Positions 53,823-62,402 of a stretch of 64,000 bases of DNA are shown piece after piece. The notes under the pieces are model-generated. The model searched no databases. It worked only from the letters and a program-made list of their open reading frames with translations, and had not been told where the DNA came from. A program made the position numbers and the translations under genes. Position 1 is the first letter of the stretch; each line of letters begins with the position of its first letter. Location of the stretch: assembly GCA_019187665.1 (NCBI GenBank), contig JABARH010000014.1:94165-158164 (forward strand), in the 5' to 3' direction. The stretch is from Anaerolineales bacterium (GTDB taxonomy: Bacteria > Chloroflexota > Anaerolineae > Anaerolineales > Villigracilaceae).

Positions 53823-54608
53823 TCAGCCTCCGTTCACCGTGAGATAAGTCAACCCTTTGCGATAGGCGAGGGAGAGCGCCAGGCTGAGGGCCATGATCCA
53901 GAAGAATTGCAGGGCAATGATGGATGTGAACCCGCCCGCATTCGGCGCGACGAAGAGACGGGCGGGCGCGTAGACCATCGAGGAGAATGGCAGGAAGCGC
54001 GAGAGCGTCTGAAGCCATTGTGGATAAAAGTCGAGCGGGATGAGCAAGCCGCCGAAGATGAAGGCGAGTTTTTGATAGATCCATTCGAAGGGCGCCACAT
54101 CTTCGGCGACGAATGCCGCCAGGCCGATTAGCGCGTTCATGGCGAAGTTGAGGATCCACGCGCCCATCACGGCCACCAGCGCCAGCGTCCAGTTGGAAAG
54201 ATGCGGCGGCGGACCGACCAGCCACCAGGTGATCGCGCCGCCGAAGAGGGCGTTCGTCGCGGTGCGGAAGACGGTCTCGCCCATGGACGTGCTGAATTGG
54301 TACAGCATGAAATCGTAGGGTTTGTTGAGTAGATAGGCAATGGATCCGTCTTTCACATTTTCCGCCACCGTGCGCGCGATGCGCGGGCGCCCCAGTTCGA
54401 TCGTCTCCGCCATCATCAAATACCAGAGCGTGTCGCGCAGGGTCAAGCCGTTGATCGCTTCCGCGCCAGTGGAACGGAACGTGACCGACCATAACTGATA
54501 GAAAACCCACATGAAGGGGATGATCATCAGACTCCGCCCGACCAGTTCGCCTGGATAGGCAAGCGAGTTGACCACTTGAATCTTGAAGATGGAAAGATAT
54601 TTTTTCAT
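53823..54608 (-). CDS. ABC-2-type transporter permease
   Basis: A 261-residue permease of the COG4587-type family, pairing with the one at 53039. The N-terminus (KYLSIFKIQVVNSLAYPGELVGRS) and the central VKDGSIAYLLNKPYDFMLYQ with helices match the family. Both permeases and the ATPase form a drug- or lipid-type exporter; the substrate is unknown. Between this gene and the next upstream one (54609-54892) I see no gene. Confidence 0.85.
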   Translation of the reverse strand: MKKYLSIFKIQVVNSLAYPGELVGRSLMIIPFMWVFYQLWSVTFRSTGAEAINGLTLRDTLWYLMMAETIELGRPRIARTVAENVKDGSIAYLLNKPYDFMLYQFSTSMGETVFRTATNALFGGAITWWLVGPPPHLSNWTLALVAVMGAWILNFAMNALIGLAAFVAEDVAPFEWIYQKLAFIFGGLLIPLDFYPQWLQTLSRFLPFSSMVYAPARLFVAPNAGGFTSIIALQFFWIMALSLALSLAYRKGLTYLTVNGG

Positions 54609-54892
54609 CGGCTGTTCGCGGTTGGCGATTGAGGACAGAAAGATGACCAGCGAATTTTTAACGGATAAGTGGATAGAGGCGGGCCGATCTGTTTATCCGC
54701 TTTCTTTCCGCGGGTCACTGCTCGCGACGGAAAGTTATCTGGCTTTGCGTTGTAATGTTAGGCCTGTATGCAAAATGCTTTGGAAGGTGGTCGAGTAGAC
54801 GGCATTTTTTTTCTGTTGTGTTCATTCAAAATACCGTTTGCCGTCGTATCGAGACCACAAATTGAATTTGCATACACACCCTAGCAATTAGG
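54609..54892. other. Intergenic stretch, nothing identified
   Basis: No coding pattern, tandem array or clear hairpin-terminator was found in these 284 bases. It probably carries a promoter for the permease genes, since it separates them from the DUF2785 gene. Confidence 0.4.
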
Positions 54893-55723
54893 TTAAAAAG
54901 GACGCATGGCGATTACGGCATCGAGGAATATGGCGGACAATTCATCCTTGCGCGGCAGTTCTGTGGCGGATAAAACGCTCAAGTGAATCGCGCGCAGAAG
55001 ATTCCTTGTGTTGAAATATGCGCGCGTGCGCGCCTCGTCCTGCCACGCGCCTTTCCAGTCGGAGGTCAGCGATTCGCTCCATGCCTGGACCTCTTCCGTG
55101 GACAGCGCGTCGCGGGCGAGGGTCGTGACTACCGTCCGCGCGAGTCGGCCGTCTTCGCCGTGAACGTAAATCCAGTCAATCGAAGCGCGCATCTTTTCCG
55201 TGATGGCGTTGAGGATCCTCATCAGCCCCGCGCTGTCCACATGCGGACTGAGCGCGAAGGCCATCAGCGCGTCGGCGGTGTGCGCGAGGGCATGCGCCCA
55301 ACCTTTGACGGGGACATATCCGCGAGGGTCGCGCTCTGCCGCGAGGTAGGTCAGGACGCGGGCGAGGGCATCGTTCACCTCGGCGGATTCGAGGAAGGGC
55401 TTTTGATTGTCGCGGTGAATCACTTCGGCGAGGAAGAGAATCGAAAAGGCGCGGCGGAAAACGGTATCCGTGTCGCGTTCGCCGAGTCCGACGTTCAAAT
55501 TTTCAAGCAGGCGCGCGAGATAATCGCGCAGCGCGTTCGCTGAATAAGGCTCCGTCTCGATCCAATTGGCGAAGACCTCGTAGCCGATGCCGTCGCGCAG
55601 TTCGGGATCGACGCTGGAGAGATACGTGAAGAGTTCGTCTGTCAGCGCGATCAGATCGTGATCTGTGGGGAAGGCATATTTGTTTTCGCGGATGTCGAGC
55701 CAGAATTGTTTGTCCATGTTCAT
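54893..55723 (-). CDS. DUF2785 domain protein
   Basis: A 276-residue helical protein of the DUF2785 family: LRDGIGYEVFANWIETEPYS, VFRRAFSILFLAEVIHRDN and RDPRGYVPVKGWAHALAHTADAL. Function not known. It lies between the ABC ATPase and permease genes in the same direction, so it may be a regulator or accessory of the exporter, or an inserted passenger. A start at the second Met (two residues later) is equally likely. Confidence 0.8.
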   Translation of the reverse strand: MNMDKQFWLDIRENKYAFPTDHDLIALTDELFTYLSSVDPELRDGIGYEVFANWIETEPYSANALRDYLARLLENLNVGLGERDTDTVFRRAFSILFLAEVIHRDNQKPFLESAEVNDALARVLTYLAAERDPRGYVPVKGWAHALAHTADALMAFALSPHVDSAGLMRILNAITEKMRASIDWIYVHGEDGRLARTVVTTLARDALSTEEVQAWSESLTSDWKGAWQDEARTRAYFNTRNLLRAIHLSVLSATELPRKDELSAIFLDAVIAMRPF

Positions 55724-55745
55724 CGAAACGCTTGAACGTTTAACG

Positions 55746-56735
55746 TTAAACGTTTTTTGCCTCCTGATAAATTTTTGCGATCACTTCCTCCAGCGGCGGG
55801 TCGGAGATGGTGATATCCACGACGCTACCTGAATCAGTCAGATGCGCGAGAACTTTTTCCACGGAGATGCGCTGTGTATCGAATTTCAGTTTCACGCCGT
55901 AATTTCCAACTTTGAGAATTTCCACGCCGTCCAATGAAAAATTGGCGGGGATCTGTTCCGCGTAGCGCACCTCGACCAGTTTTGTGGTCAGGTATTTTCG
56001 TTTCAGGCTCGACACTTTATCTTGATAAACGATCTGCCCATGATTGACGATGATGACGCGCTTGCACAGCGCTTCGAGATCGCCCGCGTCGTGGGAGGTG
56101 AGCAGGACGCCGACATTTTCCTGCGCGCTCATCGTGCGGATCGCGTCGCGGATGTGTTGCTTGGCCACCACGTCCAGCCCGATGGAAGGTTCGTCGAGCA
56201 GGAGCAGCCTGGGGCGGTGAAGAAGCGAGGCGGCAACTTCACAGCGCATGCGTTGACCGAGCGAAAGTTTGCGGACGGGCGTCTCCAGCAGATCCTGAAT
56301 CTCGAACGCCTCCGAGAGAAAGGCGATGCGCCTCTCCGTCTCGCGGTCATCGAGATCGTAAATTTTTCCGAAGAGTTTGAACGTGTCAATCGCAGGCAGG
56401 TGATACCACAACTGCGGGCGCTGACCGAAGACCGTGCCGATCTGATACGCGAGTTTCTGGCGCTCTTTCCACGGGACGAAGCCCAATACGCTCGCTTCTC
56501 CGCCCGTCGGATGCAGGATGCCCGTCAGGATTTTGATCGTCGTGGATTTTCCCGCGCCGTTCGGACCGATGAAGCCGAGCAGTTCGCCCGCCTCCATGCT
56601 GAACGAGAGTCCGCGCACCGCTTCGACCTGGCTGTACTGCGGCTTGACCAGCGCGCGCAACGACCCGCCCAACCCTGCGGCTTTGCGTTTGGTCTGAAAT
56701 GTTTTTTGAAGGTTGTGGACGGCGATGGAGGGCAT
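55746..56735 (-). CDS. ABC transporter ATP-binding protein
   Basis: A 329-residue ATPase (COG4586-type). Walker [18 protein letters not shown]-loop, signature [15 protein letters not shown], Walker [13 protein letters not shown] and H-loop [11 protein letters not shown] are intact. A C-terminal ~80-residue extension ([19 protein letters not shown]) is typical for exporters of this type. It drives the two permeases at 53039 and 53823. Confidence 0.93.
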   Translation of the reverse strand: MPSIAVHNLQKTFQTKRKAAGLGGSLRALVKPQYSQVEAVRGLSFSMEAGELLGFIGPNGAGKSTTIKILTGILHPTGGEASVLGFVPWKERQKLAYQIGTVFGQRPQLWYHLPAIDTFKLFGKIYDLDDRETERRIAFLSEAFEIQDLLETPVRKLSLGQRMRCEVAASLLHRPRLLLLDEPSIGLDVVAKQHIRDAIRTMSAQENVGVLLTSHDAGDLEALCKRVIIVNHGQIVYQDKVSSLKRKYLTTKLVEVRYAEQIPANFSLDGVEILKVGNYGVKLKFDTQRISVEKVLAHLTDSGSVVDITISDPPLEEVIAKIYQEAKNV

Positions 56736-56776
56736 GGGTCAAGTATAATCGCCAAAAACTTTTTGCGAGGAAATCC

Positions 56777-57220
56777 ATGCGCCCCGATTGGGACTCCTAC
56801 TTTTTAAAGATCGCCCATGCCGTCTCTGAACGCAGCACCTGCGACCGCGCCTTCGTCGGCTGTGTTCTCGTTCTCGACAAACGCATCCTGACGACCGGCT
56901 TCAACGGTTCGCCGTCGGGTCAGCCGCACTGCGATGAAGCCGGTCATCTGCTTGTCGAGGGGCATTGCGTCCGCACGATTCACGCCGAGACGAACGCCAT
57001 CATTCAAGCCGCGTTGCACGGCGTCTCGACCAAAGGCGCGGCCTGCTACGTCACGCACCTGCCGTGCATCAACTGCACCAAGGCGCTGATCAACGCGGGC
57101 ATCACGCGCATCGTCTATGATCTTGCCTATCGAACAGACGAGAATGCCATGTCCTTCCTTAAAGCCGCGAACATTGAAGTGACTCAGAAATCCATTTCAC
57201 AAAACGAGTCGCGGGTTTGA
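56777..57220 (+). CDS. Deoxycytidylate deaminase (ComEB-like)
   Basis: A 147-residue zinc deaminase. [11 protein letters not shown] supplies the zinc His and catalytic Glu, and [15 protein letters not shown] the two zinc cysteines. Together with [29 protein letters not shown] these match dCMP deaminase/ComEB, which makes dUMP for thymidylate synthesis. GAGG precedes the ATG at 56777. It overlaps the next gene by four bases. Confidence 0.9.
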   Translation: MRPDWDSYFLKIAHAVSERSTCDRAFVGCVLVLDKRILTTGFNGSPSGQPHCDEAGHLLVEGHCVRTIHAETNAIIQAALHGVSTKGAACYVTHLPCINCTKALINAGITRIVYDLAYRTDENAMSFLKAANIEVTQKSISQNESRV

Positions 57221-57609
57221 AACTCGTCACCATCCTGTTCGCGCTTCTGATCATCCTCATCATCGTTCTCGCCGACACGGGGCATCTCGGCGCGTTGGGG
57301 TTTGTCTATGACTTTCCGCTTGGAGACAAGGCCGGACACTTCCTCATCTTTGGGACGTTCTCCTGCCTCATTAACCGGACGCTGCTTCGCTCGCTTCACA
57401 CATCTGACCCAAAGCGGGCGGCCGTCATCGCATCTATTCTCCTCGCCCTCGCCATCGGACTCGAGGAGTGGGCGCAGCGATTCTTTCCTCAGCGCAGCTC
57501 CGATTGGGTGGATTTGTTTTTCAGTTACGCGGGCGTCGCATTGGGCGCGTGGCTGGGATTTCGAAAAGGACGCGTCGCTGAAAATGGCACGCACAAAAAA
57601 GGCGCTTAA
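57217..57609 (+). CDS. VanZ-like membrane protein
   Basis: A 130-residue VanZ-family protein with about four helices. [21 protein letters not shown] (DK-x2-H-F), [30 protein letters not shown] (E-x2-Q, D-x-x-D pattern) are the family's conserved blocks. Not evidence of glycopeptide resistance. TTG start overlapping the previous stop (TTGA) suggests translational coupling. Confidence 0.85.
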   Translation: MKLVTILFALLIILIIVLADTGHLGALGFVYDFPLGDKAGHFLIFGTFSCLINRTLLRSLHTSDPKRAAVIASILLALAIGLEEWAQRFFPQRSSDWVDLFFSYAGVALGAWLGFRKGRVAENGTHKKGA

Positions 57610-57708
57610 AAAATTTAAGATAAATGACAGCCTGAAAACATTGTCAGGGCGGGATTTTGTGGAATAATTTACAGCGTTCGGTAAAAAAATAGAATCGAAA
57701 GAGGTCGA

Positions 57709-58728
57709 ATGCGCGTTTGTGTTCTTGCTGATGAAATATTCGGGAATTATTCTCCCGAACTCCATTTGAAACATCACGAATGGAAAATGTACAACGTAAA
57801 ACTTCCCGCCTATGAATTCATTCGCGGGATCGCGATGCGCGAAACGTACGACGTGTTTTTGAATCTGTGCGACGGCGCCGAAGACGAGGCGGATCGCCCC
57901 GGCATGGATGTGGTGCAGGCGCTCGAGACGCTGAACCTGCCCTTCACCGGCGCAGACAGCGGTTTCTACGCGCCGACCCGTGAAGGCATGCAGGCGCTCG
58001 CCGTTAAAAAAGGAATTGGCTTCGCACGCGGCATCCAGGTGTTCGAAAACGAAAACGTGGTCGCAAAAGTGGCCGCTGCGGGCTTCCGCTACCCGATGAT
58101 CGTGAAGCATCACGATAGTTACGCCAGCGCGGGCATGACGCGTGACAACCGCGTCGAGAATTCGAAGCAGCTGAAGAGTCAATTCCAGAAAATGGCTTCA
58201 CACTATGGCAGCGCGCGCATCGAGGAGTTTATCGAGGGGCGCGAGTTCACCTGCCTTGTGGCAGATAACCCCGACGATCTCGACGAGCCGTATGTATACC
58301 AGCCGGTGGAGATCCTCTTCCAGCAGGGCGAGACCTTTAAACACTGGGCGATGAAATTCGACGCGGACGCCTCGGCCGATATGGATCTGGAGTTCGTGTC
58401 CGAATCTGGGCTGGCGCGGCGCATCAAAAACATGACGAAGAAAATGTATCTCGCCATGGGTGGGACCGGCTACGGCCGCGCCGACATCCGTATGGACAGG
58501 GACGGCAGCCTCTTCATGCTCGAAATGAATCCCAGCCCGAGCGTGCTGAACATGGAGGATGACTTCACCTCCGCCGATTACATGATGCAGGAGGACCCCG
58601 GCGGCACGGAGGGCTTCCTGGACCGCATTTTCCGCTCCGCTATTCTGCGGCTTGAGATGCGCAAGATGCCCGTCCCGCTTCAACTGCCCCGGCGGCGCAG
58701 GCTGGAACCGGTCGCGGCGCGGAAATAG
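57709..58728 (+). CDS. ATP-grasp ligase, D-Ala-D-Ala-ligase-like
   Basis: A 339-residue ATP-grasp protein. VFLNLCDGAEDEADRPGMDVVQALE, LPFTGADSGFYAPTREGMQAL and GYGRADIRMDRDGSLFMLEMNPSPSV are D-Ala-D-Ala-ligase-like, the last with the metal-binding Asp/Glu/Asn. Compared with the enzyme at 5609 it is a different branch and its substrates are unknown; relatives ligate amino acids or peptides. Its own terminator follows. Confidence 0.78.
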   Translation: MRVCVLADEIFGNYSPELHLKHHEWKMYNVKLPAYEFIRGIAMRETYDVFLNLCDGAEDEADRPGMDVVQALETLNLPFTGADSGFYAPTREGMQALAVKKGIGFARGIQVFENENVVAKVAAAGFRYPMIVKHHDSYASAGMTRDNRVENSKQLKSQFQKMASHYGSARIEEFIEGREFTCLVADNPDDLDEPYVYQPVEILFQQGETFKHWAMKFDADASADMDLEFVSESGLARRIKNMTKKMYLAMGGTGYGRADIRMDRDGSLFMLEMNPSPSVLNMEDDFTSADYMMQEDPGGTEGFLDRIFRSAILRLEMRKMPVPLQLPRRRRLEPVAARK

Positions 58729-58742
58729 ATGATTAAACGATG

Positions 58743-58777
58743 GCGGCGCAGGCATAAGACCTGCGCCGCTTTTTTTT
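58743..58777 (+). terminator. Rho-independent terminator
   Basis: Stem GCGGCGCAGG / CCTGCGCCGC (58743-58752, 58760-58769) with CATAAGA loop and eight T. Confidence 0.95.
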
Positions 58778-58787
58778 GATGTGTGTG

Positions 58788-59528
58788 TTAAACGCCCGTG
58801 TGCGAGGGGCCGCCCAACCGATTTTTTCCATCTTTGTAGGCTTGGGCAAATGCGGCATACATGATGAGCGTGGTGTAGGCAGAGAGGCCCGGCAGGATCA
58901 GCGGCAGGGCGCAGATCAACACGAGCGTGATCATCGCCAGGCCGACGATGGATGTGACGACAACGCCCGACAGCATGGCGATGATGAGGGCCAGCAGGAA
59001 GCCGCGCCAGTTGGAACGGAAGACCGCCCACCACTCGCGCACGCGGAACCCGGCCGCGAAATCGGAGTGAAGCGCAGTATGCGCCTCGGCGGCCGGGACG
59101 ATGAGGCCGACCGCGAGCGAGATCGGGAGAATCACGATCGAAGCGATTCCAAGTATGAACAGGGGGAGGAGCGCTGGCCCATCTCCCGTGTTGCCAGACT
59201 GGGCGAACACCGGAGTAAACGCGGCCAGGATATACACCGGGGCAAGCACAATCATGAGCGGCAGGGTGTAGACAAGACGCACGCCAAACAGAAGAATGCC
59301 GTCTTGCAGCAGGGTCTCCCAATCCTCCCAGGCGGGCATGCGCAGTTCTTCGCCATTGATGGTCTGTCGCAGGATGCGCGCAACGTAGCCCAAAATGAAA
59401 ACGACGGGAACGACCGGCACGATGGACGCCGCAAGATAGACCAGCGCGGCGATGAGAAAATTCTTGCGCGCTTCATTATCCTTGAGAGGGAAGATCAAGA
59501 GTTGTTGGATATCGAGACTGCCGCTCAC
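58788..59528 (-). CDS. DUF4013 membrane protein
   Basis: A 246-residue protein with about six membrane segments. The pattern FLIAALVYLAASIVPVVPVVFILGYVARILR, then W-x-D-W-x-x-L-x-x-D-G and GFRVREWWAVFRSNWRGFLLAL is characteristic of DUF4013 in archaea and Chloroflexota. Function unknown. The GTG start overlaps the stop of the upstream HlyIII gene (GTGA). Confidence 0.82.
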   Translation of the reverse strand: MSGSLDIQQLLIFPLKDNEARKNFLIAALVYLAASIVPVVPVVFILGYVARILRQTINGEELRMPAWEDWETLLQDGILLFGVRLVYTLPLMIVLAPVYILAAFTPVFAQSGNTGDGPALLPLFILGIASIVILPISLAVGLIVPAAEAHTALHSDFAAGFRVREWWAVFRSNWRGFLLALIIAMLSGVVVTSIVGLAMITLVLICALPLILPGLSAYTTLIMYAAFAQAYKDGKNRLGGPSHTGV

Positions 59529-60163
59529 AACGCCACTCCCATTACCGCCACGAAATGCGCGGCCGCGGCCAGCATGACGAAAATGTGCCAGACCTCGTGG
59601 AAGCCAAACACGCCGGGAACAAAGTTGAAAATTTTAGTGATGTACACGAGCGCGCCGAAGGTGTAGATCACACCGCCGACGATGAGCCAAACGAAGACCC
59701 ACACGGGCAGGGCGGCCAGCATTTGCCCGGCCGCGCCGACGCACAGCCAGCCCATCACCACGTAGATGCCCGCATTCAACCAGCGCGGCGCCTTGATGTA
59801 AAAGATCTTCACCACAATGCCGATCAGCGCCAGCGACCAGACGATGCTCAACATGCCCCATTTCCAGAAACCGTCGAAGGCGTTGACGCAGAACGGCGTG
59901 TACGTTCCGGCAATGAGCAGGTAGATGGCAGAGTGGTCAATCTTTCGCAGGATCAGCAGCGCCTTCTCCTTTGCATATACCATGTGATACGTTGCGCTGG
60001 CGGAGAACATGGCGATCAGACTCACTCCGTAGATGGTCAACGAGATGATTTTGGCGGGCGTGTCCCAGCCCACAATGAGCAGCGCGATCAAGCCGATCAG
60101 GCCGAGCGCGGCGCCCGCCCAATGGGTCAGGCTGTTGACGGGTTCGCGGATATATTTTTGCAT
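59525..60163 (-). CDS. Hemolysin III / PAQR-family membrane protein
   Basis: A 212-residue seven-helix protein: EPVNSLTHWAGAALGLIGLI, SASATYHMVYAKEKALLILRKIDHSAIYLLIAGTYTPF (S-x3-H, D-H), and FGFHEVWHIFVMLAAAAHF, the zinc-binding PAQR signatures. Despite the hemolysin name, a membrane-homeostasis role is more likely. The ATG at 60163 fits the family start (MQKYIREPVN). Confidence 0.9.
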   Translation of the reverse strand: MQKYIREPVNSLTHWAGAALGLIGLIALLIVGWDTPAKIISLTIYGVSLIAMFSASATYHMVYAKEKALLILRKIDHSAIYLLIAGTYTPFCVNAFDGFWKWGMLSIVWSLALIGIVVKIFYIKAPRWLNAGIYVVMGWLCVGAAGQMLAALPVWVFVWLIVGGVIYTFGALVYITKIFNFVPGVFGFHEVWHIFVMLAAAAHFVAVMGVAL

Positions 60164-60177
60164 GATACGCCTTTCGG

Positions 60178-60765
60178 TTAAACGATTTTTTGAAGGAGGA
60201 CGAAGACCGTGTCTATAAAATAATCGAACGTTTCTTCGTTCGATGGGATGCTCAACATTTTCACCTGAACATTTTGCCGGCTGACGCGCAACTCCAACGA
60301 GCGAAGGGTTGGGTCGAGGAAACGTCGTTGCATGTCGCTCGTGAGAATCCGCTGGGCGAGAAACGGGTCCTCGCTGCGGACGATGCACTTGCGGTCGAAT
60401 TCCTCGTCGTTCAGCAGGATGCGTTCTCTGCCGAACGCGCCCATGATCTTTTGGGTCAGATCGTTACGCAGGATGTCGAACGCTGGCAGGATCATGGTTT
60501 CGACGTGCAACGTGGCGATGGTGCGGGCGGGGCTGTTCCGGCTGCCGGGCATGCAATAAACGATCAGCGTGTTTCCCTTGCAGGGCAGGCGCGCCTCCGA
60601 ATGGCGGAACAAACCGCGCTTTGCAAATGTGCCGCCGCGTTTTTCGGCCTGGGCGGCAAGCAGCGCGTCGCGTTTGTTTTTTTGAAGCGCCGCAGCCCCA
60701 AGGCTGATCATCACCAGGAGCGCCATCGCCGCATAGATGATGAGATCGCCTTCGAATGTCGTCAT
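60178..60765 (-). CDS. Membrane-anchored protein, function unknown
   Basis: A 195-residue protein with one N-terminal helix (LIIYAAMALLVMISLGAAAL) and a cytoplasmic domain (EARLPCKGNTLIVYCMPGSR, DEEFDRKCIVRSEDPFLAQRIL). I do not recognise it. The ATG overlaps the methyltransferase stop (ATGA), so both are in one operon. Confidence 0.62.
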   Translation of the reverse strand: MTTFEGDLIIYAAMALLVMISLGAAALQKNKRDALLAAQAEKRGGTFAKRGLFRHSEARLPCKGNTLIVYCMPGSRNSPARTIATLHVETMILPAFDILRNDLTQKIMGAFGRERILLNDEEFDRKCIVRSEDPFLAQRILTSDMQRRFLDPTLRSLELRVSRQNVQVKMLSIPSNEETFDYFIDTVFVLLQKIV

Positions 60766-61406
60766 GGGTTTTCCTCGGGTTTTCTTGCCAGCAGGATCAG
60801 TAACGTCCCCGATTGTACTTCAAGAATCCGCGCCTCGGTTTTAAATCCCGCGCGGTAAAACGGCCTCATCCAGTTTTGTTGTGCCGCCTCACGCGTCCCG
60901 CCCGGACTCTCGCCGGTGGCGCGGTACAGCCATCCGAGAAACGGATTCTTCGGCCAGCCCGCAGGCAAAACGATGAGTCTTCCACTGCTTTTCAAAACGC
61001 GATGCGCCTCACGAAGCGTTCGTTCATCGAAAATATATTCGGATGGAAATGTGGAGACGACCGAATCGAACGTCCCGGCTGGGAAGGGAAGGCGTTGCGC
61101 CGCGCCACGCGCCAGACAGACAGGGAGGCGGGCGCCCGCCATCCGCCGGCGGGCGAGGCGGCCCATCTGCGCCGATTCGTCCAGTCCGGCCGAATCCAGC
61201 CCGAGTTCGAGCATGAAGCGTTGTAAATGTCCAGGCCCATGGCCGAGTTCCAGCACGCGTTTCCCCTCGATAAAGGGGATGACCGCCCGTATCCAATCCC
61301 GCCAATGCCCGAACGACACCGCCGCGGCGACAAGATCGTAGGTGAACGCCAGTCCGTGATAGAGGTGATGAAAAAAGAAGCGCAGGAAACGGGCGAGGTG
61401 ATCCAT
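60762..61406 (-). CDS. Class I SAM-dependent methyltransferase
   Basis: A 214-residue methyltransferase. VLELGHGPGHLQRFMLELGL is the SAM-binding motif I, LPFPAGTFDSVVSTFPSEYI motif II region, and LREAHRVLKSSGRLIVLPAGW the later strand. I start it at the ATG at 61404-61406, just beyond the terminator hairpin of the YtxH gene; an earlier start would lie inside that hairpin. Substrate unknown. Confidence 0.8.
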   Translation of the reverse strand: MDHLARFLRFFFHHLYHGLAFTYDLVAAAVSFGHWRDWIRAVIPFIEGKRVLELGHGPGHLQRFMLELGLDSAGLDESAQMGRLARRRMAGARLPVCLARGAAQRLPFPAGTFDSVVSTFPSEYIFDERTLREAHRVLKSSGRLIVLPAGWPKNPFLGWLYRATGESPGGTREAAQQNWMRPFYRAGFKTEARILEVQSGTLLILLARKPEENP

Positions 61407-61407
61407 A

Positions 61408-61446
61408 AAACAAAACAAGGGTCTGACACCGTGAGTCAAACCCTTG
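61408..61446 (-). terminator. Terminator after the YtxH gene
   Basis: ACAAGGGT and ACCCTTGT with inner TGAC/GTCA pairing (61416-61446), and a T-rich run on the minus-strand 3' side. It ends the YtxH transcript 18 bases after its stop. Confidence 0.75.
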
Positions 61447-61463
61447 TCGTCGGGCCGGGCCGG

Positions 61464-61808
61464 TTATGCCGCTGCTTCGGATTCGTCTTTCTTCGTTTTA
61501 CGGACAGCGTCGAGGGCGCTCTTGCCGCGCGCCTTGACATCTTCGTAGGCGGTCATGCCGCGTTCGCGCAGCTGGCGTGCGAGATCATCGGCGCGGGCGC
61601 GGGCCTCGGCGGCGGCGGCTTCGGCTTTGGCCAGCGCCTGCTCGGCGGAAACGGAGGCCTTGTCGCGCAGTTCGATGCTCTTGTCCTTGATCAGGGCGCG
61701 GGTTTCCTCACCCGACTGCGGGGCAAAAAGCAGGGATACAACCGCACCGGTCAAGCCGCCGACGATAAAGCCGACGAGGAAGGCTCCAAATTCATCACGA
61801 TCAGACAT
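61464..61808 (-). CDS. YtxH-domain protein
   Basis: A 114-residue protein. The N-terminal segment FGAFLVGFIVGGLTGAVVSLLFAPQSGEETR is a YtxH domain (glycine-rich helix ending in LFAP-SG), followed by a long Ala/Glu/Arg coiled coil. It is usually an envelope-stress or general-stress protein. GGAGTAT precedes the ATG. Its partner may be the DUF948-like protein upstream. Confidence 0.85.
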   Translation of the reverse strand: MSDRDEFGAFLVGFIVGGLTGAVVSLLFAPQSGEETRALIKDKSIELRDKASVSAEQALAKAEAAAAEARARADDLARQLRERGMTAYEDVKARGKSALDAVRKTKKDESEAAA

Positions 61809-61872
61809 GGGGATACTCCTTTTTTTGATGACGATTTGCGTTCCACAAAAACGCGCATGGAATGTTGTGTGG

Positions 61873-62334
61873 TTACTTCTTCTTGATGCCCATTAATTCT
61901 AACACACGTTGCAGGCCCGCCAGATAGCCGTTGAGTTTGACGACAGGCTCGACCACGTTCTCGCCGAGGAACTCCGCGGTGCCGCGCAGGGTGTTAACGG
62001 TCTCGTTGGTGGCCTTAAGGATCGGGCGAATCTCATTTTGCACGAGGTTGATCAGGCTGGCAACCTGCACCACCAGCGTCACCACCGCCACCCCGATCAT
62101 CAGGGACATGAGCGCCATCACGATCAGGAACACATCGCGAACTTTTCCGACCGTCTCGCCGCTGGTTTCAGGGCGCATCAGAAAGTAGATCGCCGTTCCG
62201 AGGAGGGCCAAAAGCACAACCGCGACGCTGGCCAGGGTAATGACCACCGTTCGCTGCTGGCGTTCGGCATCGCGCTGCGCGGCAAGTTCTTCGGGAGTCA
62301 ATTGTGATTGGAGATGGGGATCCGGGATTGACAT
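61873..62334 (-). CDS. DUF948-like membrane protein
   Basis: A 153-residue protein with two membrane helices (TVVITLASVAVVLLALLGTAIYFL, VFLIVMALMSLMIGVAVVTLVVQV) and a helical tail (NEIRPILKATNETVNTLRGTAEFL) as in DUF948 proteins. Two membrane helices are unlike the single one of typical members. Commonly found next to YtxH genes, as here. Confidence 0.7.
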   Translation of the reverse strand: MSIPDPHLQSQLTPEELAAQRDAERQQRTVVITLASVAVVLLALLGTAIYFLMRPETSGETVGKVRDVFLIVMALMSLMIGVAVVTLVVQVASLINLVQNEIRPILKATNETVNTLRGTAEFLGENVVEPVVKLNGYLAGLQRVLELMGIKKK

Positions 62335-62402
62335 ATAATGATTATAGCATGTGATTGCCCGACGACGTTATAATCGTATCAGCCAATGTTCAGGAAAACA
62401 GG

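Noticed and set aside
57217..57609. Glycopeptide resistance from the VanZ-like gene and the two Ddl-like enzymes
   Set aside because: VanZ-family proteins are widespread without resistance, and no vanH/vanX-type genes are present.
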